From NCBI RefSeq assembly GCF_039852015.1, contig NZ_CP156626.1, positions 868,001 through 932,000 on the forward strand: a DNA stretch of 64,000 bases. Reading direction: 5' to 3'. Shown one piece after another: positions 45,648 through 54,533 of the stretch; within the stretch, counting starts at the first letter, position 1; each line of letters starts with the position of its first letter. The translations under genes were made by a program, and so were the position numbers. The notes under the pieces were generated by a model that ran no database searches, was not told the DNA's origin, and was given only the letters and a program-made list of their open reading frames with translations. This DNA is from Robbsia sp. KACC 23696. GTDB lineage: Bacteria; Pseudomonadota; Gammaproteobacteria; Burkholderiales; Burkholderiaceae.

Positions 45648-46244
45648 TCAGCCCTCGCACTGTTTGGCCAGCAACGCGTCGTAATGCCCGGTTGCCCGCA
45701 GGATCGTATCGCACGCTTCGCGCACCGCGCCTTCGCCGCCGCGCGCCTGGGTCACCATATGCACGCGCGACCGGACATCCGGATGCGCGTTGGCGGGCGC
45801 GCAGGCAAAGCCGACGCGGCACAAGATCGGCAGATCCGGCCAGTCGTCACCCATATACCCGATGTCGGCGTCGCGCAACTGCAGTTCGGCGCGCAAGCTG
45901 GCCAGCACATCGCCTTTTTGTTTGACCCCCTGGAATACACGGCCGATACCGAGTTCCCGGGCACGGGAGGCAACGATGCCGGATTCCCGGCCTGTAATGA
46001 TCGCGACCTCGATGCCGCAGCGGGCCAATTGCTTGACGCCATGACCGTCGAGCGTATGGAAGGCTTTCAGCATCTCGCCGTCATGCCCGTAATAGATCTG
46101 GCCGCTGGTGAAGACGCCGTCGATATCGAAGGCCATCAGCCGGACGCCGGCCGCGCGGCGGCGCAGCGTGTCGGCGTCGATGGGCGCGGCACCCGCGCTC
46201 GCGGCCGGGCCCGATGCCGCGGCGAAATTTTCCGTATGGCTCAT
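45648..46244 (-). CDS. kdsC: 3-deoxy-D-manno-octulosonate 8-phosphate phosphatase
   Basis: A 198-residue HAD-family phosphatase that releases Kdo from Kdo-8-phosphate for lipid A-core synthesis. The nucleophile motif is FDIDGVFTSGQIYYG, the Thr/Ser motif IITGRESGIVASRA and motif IV is YMGDDWPDLPIL. A short Ala-rich N-terminal extension (about 30 residues) is extra. Its ATG shares one base with the kdsD stop, so the two are translationally coupled. Confidence 0.95.
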   Translation of the reverse strand: MSHTENFAAASGPAASAGAAPIDADTLRRRAAGVRLMAFDIDGVFTSGQIYYGHDGEMLKAFHTLDGHGVKQLARCGIEVAIITGRESGIVASRARELGIGRVFQGVKQKGDVLASLRAELQLRDADIGYMGDDWPDLPILCRVGFACAPANAHPDVRSRVHMVTQARGGEGAVREACDTILRATGHYDALLAKQCEG

Positions 46245-47227
46245 CAGATTACCTTTGCACGGAACAGGTCATGCAGGTTCAATGCGCCCACCAGCGTTCC
46301 GGCCGGTTCGACGACGAGAATCTGGCCGACGCGGAATTTTTCCATCTGGCTGGCGGCTTCGCTGGCCAGATGATCCGGGGCGATCACGCGCGGCGAGCGC
46401 GTCATCACATCCTTGATCGGCAGCGTGTCCAGCGTCGAATGGCTTTTCAGTACCCGGCGCAGGTCGCCGTCGGTGAAGACGCCGATCAGCGTGTCGCCCG
46501 CTTCCGTGACGGCGGTCATGCCCAACCCTTTCGCCGTTATTTCGAACAGGGCATCATGGACGCTGGCATCCGCCGATACGCGCGGGACTTGATCGCCCAC
46601 GCGCATGATGTCGCGCACATAGGTCAGCAGCCGGCGGCCCAGCGCGCCACCGGGGTGAGAACGCGCGAAATCCTCGGGGCCGAAGCCGCGCGCATCCAGC
46701 ACCGCGCAGGCGAGCGCATCACCGAGGGCCAATGCAGCCACGGTGCTGGCCGTCGGCGCCAGGTTCATCGGACAGGCTTCCTTCGCGACCCAGCCGTCCA
46801 GATGGGCATCGGCCAAGCCGGCCAGGCTGGATTTCGGGTTGCCGGTGATCGCGATCAGCGTCGTATCCATTCGCTTCACAAGCGGCATGATGCGCAGCAG
46901 CTCATCGGTCTCGCCCGAATACGAGATGGCGACGAAGACGTCGTCGGCAGTGATCATGCCAAGATCGCCATGGACCGCTTCGGCCGGATGGACAAAGAAG
47001 GCCGGCGTGCCGGTGCTGGCCAGGGTCGCGGCGATCTTGCGCGCGATATGACCGGATTTGCCGATGCCCGAGACGACCACACGCCCGCGGCATGCCAGCA
47101 GCAACTGGACCGCGTCGACGAACTGACCATCCAGGCGCTCGGCGACGCCGCGTACGGCATCCGCTTCGATCGCCAGGACCTCGCGTGCCAATGACATGGC
47201 ACGGTCCTGATTGATTTTCGCTATCAT
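46244..47227 (-). CDS. kdsD: D-arabinose 5-phosphate isomerase
   Basis: A 327-residue enzyme converting ribulose 5-phosphate to arabinose 5-phosphate for Kdo synthesis. It has a SIS domain (VVVSGIGKSGHIARKIAATL; AVHGDLGMITADDVFVAISYSG) and two C-terminal CBS domains (MRVGDQVPRVSADASVHDAL; VMTRSPRVIAPDHLASEAAS). ATG 47227 (MIAKINQDRA) is chosen from homologues; the longer ORF start at 47254 overlaps the promoter. It heads the kdsD-kdsC-lptCAB group. Confidence 0.95.
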   Translation of the reverse strand: MIAKINQDRAMSLAREVLAIEADAVRGVAERLDGQFVDAVQLLLACRGRVVVSGIGKSGHIARKIAATLASTGTPAFFVHPAEAVHGDLGMITADDVFVAISYSGETDELLRIMPLVKRMDTTLIAITGNPKSSLAGLADAHLDGWVAKEACPMNLAPTASTVAALALGDALACAVLDARGFGPEDFARSHPGGALGRRLLTYVRDIMRVGDQVPRVSADASVHDALFEITAKGLGMTAVTEAGDTLIGVFTDGDLRRVLKSHSTLDTLPIKDVMTRSPRVIAPDHLASEAASQMEKFRVGQILVVEPAGTLVGALNLHDLFRAKVI

Positions 47228-47623
47228 TCGCGGAGTATAACAAAAGGCCTGCAATCGAGTGTTTCAGCCAGGCCGTCGGCAGCACGATTTCGTTACCGGT
47301 GAATGACAGACTATTACCCCCGGAAAAGGCAGGCCGAGCGACGGTCGATGCGACAGATGCCGGATGATTGCGCGTGCCGACGACGGCGCGCAGCGGGGCA
47401 ATAATGCGGAATGTTGGTGGAATGCGACAGTTTCGCTGCAAGATGATGCTATTTTCGAGATAGTTCGACAGTCCGCTTCGCGCGGCACCGTGAATTTTCC
47501 TGTTTTCCCCTCGCTCTTTCCACGACGCAGGCCGGACGCGTCCGACTGCCCCACGCGACGATGTCTTTCAATCGGCGCGGCGCTGGCCATTTCAAACCTC
47601 TGATTTTAAAGCCCGATCTGACG
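47228..47623. other. Divergent spacer between kdsD and the KefB/YbaL gene
   Basis: About 400 bases holding promoters for both flanking genes. No gene is supported; the ORF overlapping its right part has no family features. Confidence 0.4.
47234..47242 (-). promoter_or_regulatory. Extended -10 promoter immediately before kdsD
   Basis: On the minus strand TGTTATACT (an extended -10: TG, one base, TATACT) ends only seven bases before the kdsD ATG, so transcription would start at or next to the start codon. Confidence 0.5.
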
Positions 47624-49615
47624 ATGACGACACCGCTGCAACTGACCTTGATGCTGTTGCTGGCCGCTGTGGCCGGCGTGGTCGTGTTCCGCAGCTTGAA
47701 CCTGCCGCCGATGCTGGGCTATCTGGTGGTCGGCATTCTCGTGGGGCCGCATGCCTTCGGCATCGCCTCCGATTCGTCGCGCGTGGAATATCTGGCGGAG
47801 TTCGGCGTCGTCTTTCTGATGTTCTCGATCGGCCTCGAATTTTCACTGTCGCGATTGCGGGCGATGCGGCGGATCGTCTTCGGCCTGGGGGTCGCGCAGG
47901 TGGTGGGGACGATCGCCGCGTCGATGATCGCCGGGGCGGCCGTCAATGCCTTCACCCATTTCAGCTGGCAGTCGTCGTTTGCCTTGGGCGCGGCGCTGGC
48001 GATGTCCTCGACGGCCATCGTCAGCAAGATGCTCGCGGAGAAGCTGGAGCTGGAAACCGAGCACGGACGCCGCATCATCGGGGTGTTGTTGTTTCAGGAT
48101 CTGGCGGTGGTGCCGCTGCTGATCATTCTCGCGTCGTTAAATCAAAATGCGCGCGACCTCGCCCTCTCGCTCGGCATGGCAGCCATCAAGATCGGCGTCG
48201 CGCTGTCGTTGCTGCTGTGGCTCGGTCAGCCCTTGATGCGGTTCTGGTTGACGCTGGTCGCGCGCCGGCGCTCGCAAGAACTGTTCATGCTGAACCTGCT
48301 GCTGGTCACGCTCGGTGGCGCTTTTCTGACCGAAGAGCTTGGTTTGTCGATGGCGCTGGGTGCCTTTATCGCCGGCATGCTGATCGCGGAGACGCCGTAT
48401 CGGCATCAGGTGGAAGAGGATATCAAGCCATTCCGCGACGTTTTGCTCGGCCTGTTCTTCATCACTACCGGGATGCTGCTCGATCCGATGATCGTCTGGC
48501 ATCACCCGATCGCCGTGACGGTGTTGTTCATCGTGCCGATGGCGCTGAAATTGATGTTGATCGCCGGTTTGTCGCGCCTGTTCGGTGCGACGCCCGGCGT
48601 GGCGTTGCGGACCGGCCTGGGCCTCGCGCAAGCCGGGGAATTCGGCTTCGTCCTGATGAATCTGATTAACGACAAGCATCTGCTCGATCCGGTGACCAGT
48701 GAGGTGATCCTAGCGGCCATGTTGCTGTCGATGATCGCCGCGCCGTTCCTGTTGCAGAACATGAACCGGATCGTCATGCGGGTCGTGTCGAGCGAATGGC
48801 TGGTGCAGTCGCTGCAGATGACGAAGATCGCGACGCAAAGCATGAAAAACACCGGGCATGTGATTATTTGCGGTTATGGCCGCTCGGGGCAGAATCTGGC
48901 GCGGATGCTGGAGCAGGAGGGCATCGACTACGTCGCGCTCGACTTGGACCCGGACCGGGTCAACGCCGCGGCGTCCGCCGGGGAGTCCGTGGTGTTCGGC
49001 GATGCCGCGCGCCATGAGGCGCTCGTCGCGGCCGGGCTCCAGCGCGCTGCCGCCGTCGCCATTACCTATACGAATCTGCCGTCGGCGTTGCGCGTGCTGG
49101 AGCATGTCCAGGAATTGAATCCGGGTCTGCCGGTGATCGTCCGAACTGTCGACGATGCGGCGTTCGACAAGTTGACGGCGGCCGGCGCGACCGAGGTGAT
49201 CCCTGAGATCGTCGAAGGAAGTCTGATGCTTGCGTCGCACACGTTGGTGGTGGTCGGCGTGCCGATGCGGCGGGTCTTGCGGCGCGTGGAACAGATGCGC
49301 GACGAGCGCTACGGACTGTTGCGTGGCTATTTCCGCGGTGCCGACGATCCCGACGATGAGAACGAGGACGAGCAGGTCAGGCTACAATCCGTCAAAATCG
49401 AGCCGCACGCCGACGCGGTAGGACGCACATTGGGCGATCTGCGGCTGCGCGAGATGGGCGTCGATGTGACGGCCATCCGGCGCCGCGGGATCCGTGGCGG
49501 CGAGCCGGACGCCGCCGCCAAGGTCATGATGAACGATGTCCTGGTCCTGCGCGGGACGCCATCGGCGCTCGCGCACGCGGAGGAAAAGCTGCTCCGCGAA
49601 AGTGGACGTGCCTGA
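47624..49615 (+). CDS. KefB/YbaL-type monovalent cation:proton antiporter with RCK domains
   Basis: A 663-residue CPA2 antiporter. Residues 1 to about 380 form a 12-13 helix Na+/H+ exchanger domain (PPMLGYLVVGILVGP, FLMFSIGLEFSLSRLR, FQDLAVVPLLIILASL). A TrkA-N (RCK) NAD-binding domain follows (GHVIICGYGRSGQNLARMLE) and a TrkA-C domain near the end. This architecture fits glutathione-gated K+ efflux (Kef) or YbaL; no KefF/KefG partner is adjacent. The ATG at 47624 is in the position of homologues; the frame extends upstream to 47561 without support. Confidence 0.9.
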   Translation: MTTPLQLTLMLLLAAVAGVVVFRSLNLPPMLGYLVVGILVGPHAFGIASDSSRVEYLAEFGVVFLMFSIGLEFSLSRLRAMRRIVFGLGVAQVVGTIAASMIAGAAVNAFTHFSWQSSFALGAALAMSSTAIVSKMLAEKLELETEHGRRIIGVLLFQDLAVVPLLIILASLNQNARDLALSLGMAAIKIGVALSLLLWLGQPLMRFWLTLVARRRSQELFMLNLLLVTLGGAFLTEELGLSMALGAFIAGMLIAETPYRHQVEEDIKPFRDVLLGLFFITTGMLLDPMIVWHHPIAVTVLFIVPMALKLMLIAGLSRLFGATPGVALRTGLGLAQAGEFGFVLMNLINDKHLLDPVTSEVILAAMLLSMIAAPFLLQNMNRIVMRVVSSEWLVQSLQMTKIATQSMKNTGHVIICGYGRSGQNLARMLEQEGIDYVALDLDPDRVNAAASAGESVVFGDAARHEALVAAGLQRAAAVAITYTNLPSALRVLEHVQELNPGLPVIVRTVDDAAFDKLTAAGATEVIPEIVEGSLMLASHTLVVVGVPMRRVLRRVEQMRDERYGLLRGYFRGADDPDDENEDEQVRLQSVKIEPHADAVGRTLGDLRLREMGVDVTAIRRRGIRGGEPDAAAKVMMNDVLVLRGTPSALAHAEEKLLRESGRA

Positions 49616-49798
49616 GCGACATCCCTCGGCCTGGCGGGGCATCGACGGACGATGGCGGAGTGCATAATCGAACGGGACGCACGGGCTGCGGCGGCGCAGC
49701 GGCCTGGCGTGTCGGCCGTCGCAACGCTCGTCGGGCCGCCGTCGGCGGACAGAATCGGCACATCCGGCGAATCACAAGCGAATCAACAAGGGTATCAA

Positions 49799-50380
49799 GT
49801 GGACTTTTCAGCACAGACGTTGCCGGCTCCCGGCGATCGGGAGGCCGTCGCGGCCTATTTGCGCGCGCGCGTTCGGACTGTTCCGGACTGGCCGTCGCCG
49901 GGTGTGCAGTTTCGCGACATCACGCCCTTGCTGGCGTCGGCCGAGACGATGAACGTCATCATCGATGCTTTCGTCGCGCGCTATCGCGATCAGCGCATCG
50001 CGCACTTCGCCGGACTCGAGGCGCGTGGCTTCATCCTCGCGCCGCTTCTCGCGCATGCGCTGGGCGCGGGCTTTATCCCCCTGCGCAAAAAAGGCAAGCT
50101 GCCGTATAAGACCGTGAGCGAGTCCTACAAGCTCGAATACGGTGAGGCGACGCTGGAGGCGCATATCGACGCCTGCCGCCCCGGTGAGCGCGTCGTGCTG
50201 ATGGACGACCTGATCGCCACCGGCGGCACGCTGATGGCGGGGCGCACGCTGTTGCAGCGTCTGGGGGCGGATGTCGTCGAAGGGGCCGCATTGATCGACC
50301 TGCCGGATCTGGGCGGATCGACCTTGTTGCGCGAGGCGGGTTTGTCGTTGTTCACGCTGTGTACATTCGACGGACATTGA
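49799..50380 (+). CDS. apt: Adenine phosphoribosyltransferase
   Basis: A 193-residue purine salvage enzyme making AMP from adenine and PRPP. Blocks: [52 protein letters not shown] and the PRPP loop [17 protein letters not shown]. The GTG at 49799 is chosen because AAGGG (49788-49792) is well spaced and the family starts here; the frame is open upstream to 49652 without homology. It stands alone on the plus strand. Confidence 0.95.
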   Translation: MDFSAQTLPAPGDREAVAAYLRARVRTVPDWPSPGVQFRDITPLLASAETMNVIIDAFVARYRDQRIAHFAGLEARGFILAPLLAHALGAGFIPLRKKGKLPYKTVSESYKLEYGEATLEAHIDACRPGERVVLMDDLIATGGTLMAGRTLLQRLGADVVEGAALIDLPDLGGSTLLREAGLSLFTLCTFDGH

Positions 50381-50440
50381 CGGGCATTGCGTGCACGTTT
50401 GCGGAGCGCGGCTTCCTGAACGGAGCGGAGGATCGACGGA

Positions 50441-51379
50441 ATGAATGCATCTGACGCGGCATGGGCCGTCGCGCATCGACAGTTGACGGCGGGACCGACG
50501 GGCGCTCCGGCCTGCATTGCGGCGGCGCGGGGCTTCGATGCACGTCGATTCTGGCGTTTCGAGATCGACGGCGTCCGTGTGGGCTGGGTACGTCACGACG
50601 ACGTGTCCCGGCTCGCGCGCTGGCCGCAGTATTTCGTTTTTTCGCCCGCAGCCACCGAGGCGTCGGCCGCCGGGCCGTCTGGCGTGGTGGCGCTTGCCGC
50701 CGCGCTGGCCGATACGCCGGCACGGACACAGGCATTGGGCGCGGTCATCGCCACGTTGCGCGATGAGGGAAGGATCACCGGCTGGCGCGACGAGACGTTT
50801 GCGATCCGCAATGCCTTCGATGATCCGCCGCTGGCGTTTATCGAACGCGCCGCCTCGCGTTTCTTCGGCACGATGACCTATGCGGTGCACGTCAACGGCG
50901 TGCAGGGCATTCTGGCCGGTGGTGCCGCGACGCATATGTGGATCGCGCGTCGCAGCCTGGCCAAGGCCGTCGATCCCGGCATGTTGGACAACCTCGTTGG
51001 CGGCGGCATTCCGTGGGGCTGTACCGTCGCCGAGGCGCTGGTCAAGGAGTGCTGGGAGGAGTCCGGTATCGCGCCCGAATTGGCGGCCAGTGCCCAAGCC
51101 GGTGGTACGCTGCATGTGCTGAACGAGATCGAGCAGGGCGTGCAGGCGGAGCAATTGTTCGTTTTCGATCTGGCGCTGCCCGACGATTTCGCCCCGCGTG
51201 CCGAGGACGGCGAAGTGGGCGAGCATTTGCACGTGACGCCAGCGGACGCCTTGCTGGCGATCGCGCGCGGTGAGATGACGATGGACGCCAGTGTCGCCAC
51301 ACTCGATTGCGCGCTGCGCCGTGGTTGGATCTCGTCGCAACAGGCAAAAGGTTTCGGCGCGCTTTATCGCGCGCCATGA
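50441..51379 (+). CDS. DUF4743/Nudix hydrolase family protein with altered Nudix box
   Basis: A 312-residue protein related to the thiamine-pyrophosphokinase-like Nudix proteins (Tnr3/DUF4743). The N-terminal domain (FWRFEIDGVRVGWVRHDDV) precedes a Nudix domain with MTYAVHVNGVQGILAGG and the box GGIPWGCTVAEALVKECWEESGI (split here for reading: GGIPWGC, TVAEALV, KECWEESGI). Against GX5EX7REUXEEXGU, the first Glu is Cys and Arg is Lys, while the EE pair is kept. It may hydrolyse oxidised thiamine diphosphate derivatives as family members do. It begins 61 bases after apt. Confidence 0.82.
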   Translation: MNASDAAWAVAHRQLTAGPTGAPACIAAARGFDARRFWRFEIDGVRVGWVRHDDVSRLARWPQYFVFSPAATEASAAGPSGVVALAAALADTPARTQALGAVIATLRDEGRITGWRDETFAIRNAFDDPPLAFIERAASRFFGTMTYAVHVNGVQGILAGGAATHMWIARRSLAKAVDPGMLDNLVGGGIPWGCTVAEALVKECWEESGIAPELAASAQAGGTLHVLNEIEQGVQAEQLFVFDLALPDDFAPRAEDGEVGEHLHVTPADALLAIARGEMTMDASVATLDCALRRGWISSQQAKGFGALYRAP

Positions 51380-51468
51380 CGGGTGGCTGCCCGCGCATCG
51401 ACGCCGATGCGTATCGGCCGCCCCGTTTCAGTTCAATCAAGCACTAGTAGAAAGTAGAGGGAAGCATC

Positions 51469-52338
51469 ATGTCAGCGCGCCACGATTACATCTTGACGCT
51501 GGGTTGCCAGGATCGGCCGGGCATCATTCACACCGTGACAGGATTTCTGTTCGAGCGTGGTGCCAATGTACTGGATTCGGCTCAGTTCGGTGACGCGCAT
51601 ACCGGACAGTTTTTCATGCGTGTGCACTTCGAGGAAATCGGGGTGGAGGCAGGTCATGCCTTGCTGAAGGAGGCGTTCGCGCCGTTGGCGGAGCGCTTCG
51701 GCATGCAATGGGAATTGCACGCCGTGACGCATAAACCGCGGGTCATCCTGATGGTCTCGAAGATCGGCCATTGCTTGAACGATTTGCTGTTCCGCTATCG
51801 GATGGGGCAACTGCCGATCGAGATTCCGGCCATCGTGTCGAATCACAAGGATTTCTACCAGCTGGCGGCGTCGTACAACATTCCCTTTTATCATTTCCCG
51901 CTGTTGAATGCGACGCCGGAAGGCAAGGCGGCGCAGGAAGCGCGCGTTGTCGAAGTGCTGGAAGAACAGCAGATCGATCTGGTGGTGCTGGCGCGCTATA
52001 TGCAGATTCTGTCGCCCGCGCTTTGTGAGAAGCTGTCGGGGCGCGCGATCAATATCCACCACTCCTTCCTGCCCAGTTTCAAGGGTGCGCGACCGTATTT
52101 TCAGGCCTTCGATCGCGGCGTGAAGTTGATCGGTGCCACCGCGCACTATGTGACGACGGATCTGGATGAAGGCCCGATCATCGAGCAGGGTGTGGAGCGT
52201 GTGGACCACAGCATGAATGCCGAGCAACTGACCGCCATTGGTCGCGACATCGAATGCGTGACGCTCGCGCGGGCGGTCAAATGGCATGTCGAACGTCGGG
52301 TGCTGATCAACGGGCACAAGACGATCGTGTTCTCCTAA
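51469..52338 (+). CDS. purU: Formyltetrahydrofolate deformylase
   Basis: A 289-residue enzyme that hydrolyses 10-formyl-THF to formate and THF, balancing one-carbon pools and feeding PurT. An N-terminal ACT domain (ILTLGCQDRPGIIHTVTGFL) is followed by the formyltransferase-like catalytic domain: VSNHKDFYQLAASYNIPFYH, LARYMQILSPALCEKL, NIHHSFLPSFKGARPYFQAF and ATAHYVTTDLDEGPIIEQ. An AGAGGGAAGC run precedes the ATG. Its TAA stop overlaps the stop of the convergent unknown gene. Confidence 0.96.
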   Translation: MSARHDYILTLGCQDRPGIIHTVTGFLFERGANVLDSAQFGDAHTGQFFMRVHFEEIGVEAGHALLKEAFAPLAERFGMQWELHAVTHKPRVILMVSKIGHCLNDLLFRYRMGQLPIEIPAIVSNHKDFYQLAASYNIPFYHFPLLNATPEGKAAQEARVVEVLEEQQIDLVVLARYMQILSPALCEKLSGRAINIHHSFLPSFKGARPYFQAFDRGVKLIGATAHYVTTDLDEGPIIEQGVERVDHSMNAEQLTAIGRDIECVTLARAVKWHVERRVLINGHKTIVFS

Positions 52339-54197
52339 AGACGTTCGTCGAAGACCGGCTCGCGATCGACGACATCGCTGCGCGCAACTGCTTCGGCGAT
52401 GTCGGCAGGAGCGGTCTGAACGCTTGCCGACGTCGTTTCCGCCTCCGTCTTCGCCGCTTTTTTGTTGATTTTCTTCGCGGTGATGCGCTGTGTCTCGAAT
52501 GCGCTCATCGCGATCGAGAGAACGCTCGCACCGCCGATGGCGCCAATGCGCAGCGTGAGCACCGCGCCGTCGCTCAACTGTTGCGATGCCTCGGCGTTCA
52601 GGACAAGAGACAGCGCATTACGGGGGATCTGGCCGATGACCGCGCTCGGGAGCAGGCCCTTATAAATGCCGCGCGTATGCAGCACGCCTTTTTCCGCCGA
52701 GACGATGCCGGCTTCCGCATTTTCCGTGCTGTTCTCGCCGGATGTCGGCAAACCCAGTAGCGTCTTGAGTTTGTCTAATGTCTCGCTATGGATCGTCATG
52801 TCCGCGTCGGCTTCCGTGAAGACGTAACTGGCCTTGCCGCGCTTCGAGGCCCATTGCCGAAGCCGATTTTGTGCGACCGGCTTGAGCAGATCGAGCACCG
52901 TTCGGATGCTGGCATTGATCGGGATGACCACCCACGGCCGGGCACCCAGCGCGCTGCCGACTGGCACGCCGATCAGCAGCACGATCGTCGATAGTCCGCC
53001 GGATACACCGGCGGTGATCCATGCCTCGGTTCGGCTGCTTCCGCTGTTCTCCCCGGTGACGTCGAGCTTCGGCAAGGCATCGGAAGGGGCGATCGCCTCG
53101 ACGAGAATATCGAACAGACTGCTCAAAAAAATGCCGGGTGCCGTTTTCGGCGCGAGCAGCAGGGGCGCCGAGGTGAGCGCGCCTGCCGTGGCGATCAACG
53201 CATACTTTCCGCCGTCTATGCGGCGCGACTTTTTTTCCCCATCGAAAAGATAGCGGTAGGCGATGATCATCGAGGCGACCCCCGATGTCAACGCCGCAAC
53301 ATAGCCAAGATAGCTTCCCCAATCGCTGCCGTCCTGGTTCGATTGCTCCTTCTCCGCAGCATCGAATTCGAGCAGCGTCGCATTCAGCGATTGCAGTGCT
53401 GCGTCGATCTCGCTGTCGTTTTTTGGGATCGATGCGATTGCCTGGGTGCCCGCGGAAAACGCATAGGCGAGCGCCGACTGCATTGCCGTGTTGATGGCCG
53501 TGGGTATTAATTTGACGGCCCATTTTTTCCAGTCCCCGCGCGTTGCGGCAAGGACCTGGTCGTCCGTGATGAAGTCAGGCGTTTCAGCGACGGTGCCTGC
53601 CAAGAGCAGATCGATGTCGCCGGCACGGTCGTTACGATTCGACAGCGTTATCGGGACGATGGCATTGTCGTCGGAGGGTTCGGGTCGATTGATCGCGCCG
53701 CTGGGAGACGAAGCACGGGAAGGGGAGGGAGAGACGGCAGGAGAAGGGGGCGGCGAGCCGTCAGGGCTTGTCGGGGCGGTTACGAAAACGTCTGAATCCC
53801 TGCTGGAAATGCTCGAAGTACGGCTGTCGGTATCGCCCCAGAAGGTAGGGGGAAGATAGTGCGCGCCAGCGGCGAACGCGGCAAACGCAGTCGACGCATG
53901 GGCGTCGAAAAGACGGCGCACGGCGCCAACTTGCGGCGTCGTATCGCCGTCATCGTCGAGGGGCACCTCTTCGAAGGTGGGATCGTCGTCGCGCACAAAA
54001 CCGGTAATGATCGTCCGGCTGGGCACCGCGCTCGCGATTGGCCATGCGCTGGGGAGCCCGAGGGGAGAGCGGCTGTTTCGGCCGAAAGTGCCGCGATCAT
54101 CGTCGTCGCTCTCGTTGCGGGCGATGCGACGCTGTTTGTCGGTGCCCTGGGAAGTGCGATCGGACGGGTAGGCCATGGTCAAGGGTTGCGGATGCAT
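52335..54197 (-). CDS. Large protein of unknown function with disordered N-terminus and hydrophobic core (pair member 1)
   Basis: A 620-residue protein I do not recognise. Residues 1 to about 190 are Ser/Pro/Asp/Arg-rich and disordered (for example RNESDDDDRGTFGRNSRSP, then a SPDGSPPPSPAVSPSPSRAS run); no signal peptide is present. From about 225 to 470 there are several hydrophobic segments (YLGYVAALTSGVASMIIAYR; ALIATAGALTSAPLLLAP; GGLSTIVLLIGVPVGSALGA), then an amphipathic part and a Lys-rich C-terminal tail (KKINKKAAK). ATG 54197 follows AAGGA; a TTG at 54221 is possible. This layout resembles membrane-inserting secreted effectors and recurs in the neighbouring gene, but no function can be assigned. 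Confidence 0.72.
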   Translation of the reverse strand: MHPQPLTMAYPSDRTSQGTDKQRRIARNESDDDDRGTFGRNSRSPLGLPSAWPIASAVPSRTIITGFVRDDDPTFEEVPLDDDGDTTPQVGAVRRLFDAHASTAFAAFAAGAHYLPPTFWGDTDSRTSSISSRDSDVFVTAPTSPDGSPPPSPAVSPSPSRASSPSGAINRPEPSDDNAIVPITLSNRNDRAGDIDLLLAGTVAETPDFITDDQVLAATRGDWKKWAVKLIPTAINTAMQSALAYAFSAGTQAIASIPKNDSEIDAALQSLNATLLEFDAAEKEQSNQDGSDWGSYLGYVAALTSGVASMIIAYRYLFDGEKKSRRIDGGKYALIATAGALTSAPLLLAPKTAPGIFLSSLFDILVEAIAPSDALPKLDVTGENSGSSRTEAWITAGVSGGLSTIVLLIGVPVGSALGARPWVVIPINASIRTVLDLLKPVAQNRLRQWASKRGKASYVFTEADADMTIHSETLDKLKTLLGLPTSGENSTENAEAGIVSAEKGVLHTRGIYKGLLPSAVIGQIPRNALSLVLNAEASQQLSDGAVLTLRIGAIGGASVLSIAMSAFETQRITAKKINKKAAKTEAETTSASVQTAPADIAEAVARSDVVDREPVFDERL

Positions 54198-54533
54198 AAT
54201 ATCGATCCTTTTGTCCTGCAATAACTATTTCGTAGTGCAGAATGATGTGAATGGATCGTCAATTATTGTTTTTTCCGCAGATGCGGATCAGATAGTGCTG
54301 TCTTAAAGAGCGTGAAAACAGCGCTGGGCGGAAGGCCTAACCCTTGTCGATACGATGATTGTCTAACGCCTGGTTGCGGACGCCGATGCTGATGCTGATG
54401 CCGCGTCGCATCGCGTTGCCGAAGCCGTATCGGGCGTCCGGCCTTCGGGCGTCGGCATCGGCAAGGGTGAGGGCCGCCAAAAACCGCGGCTGTCGAGCGA
54501 TGCGCAGTGCGGACCGCTCGGCTTAGTGACTTT
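54198..54533. other. Spacer between the two unknown genes
   Basis: About 340 bases with AT-richer patches (around 54225-54275) and a CCGCAGATGCGG palindrome at 54277-54288. No gene, tRNA or insertion-sequence end was seen; it probably carries the promoter of the 52335-54197 gene. A TTCG-N16-TTCG type (hrpII) box was looked for and not found. Confidence 0.4.
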
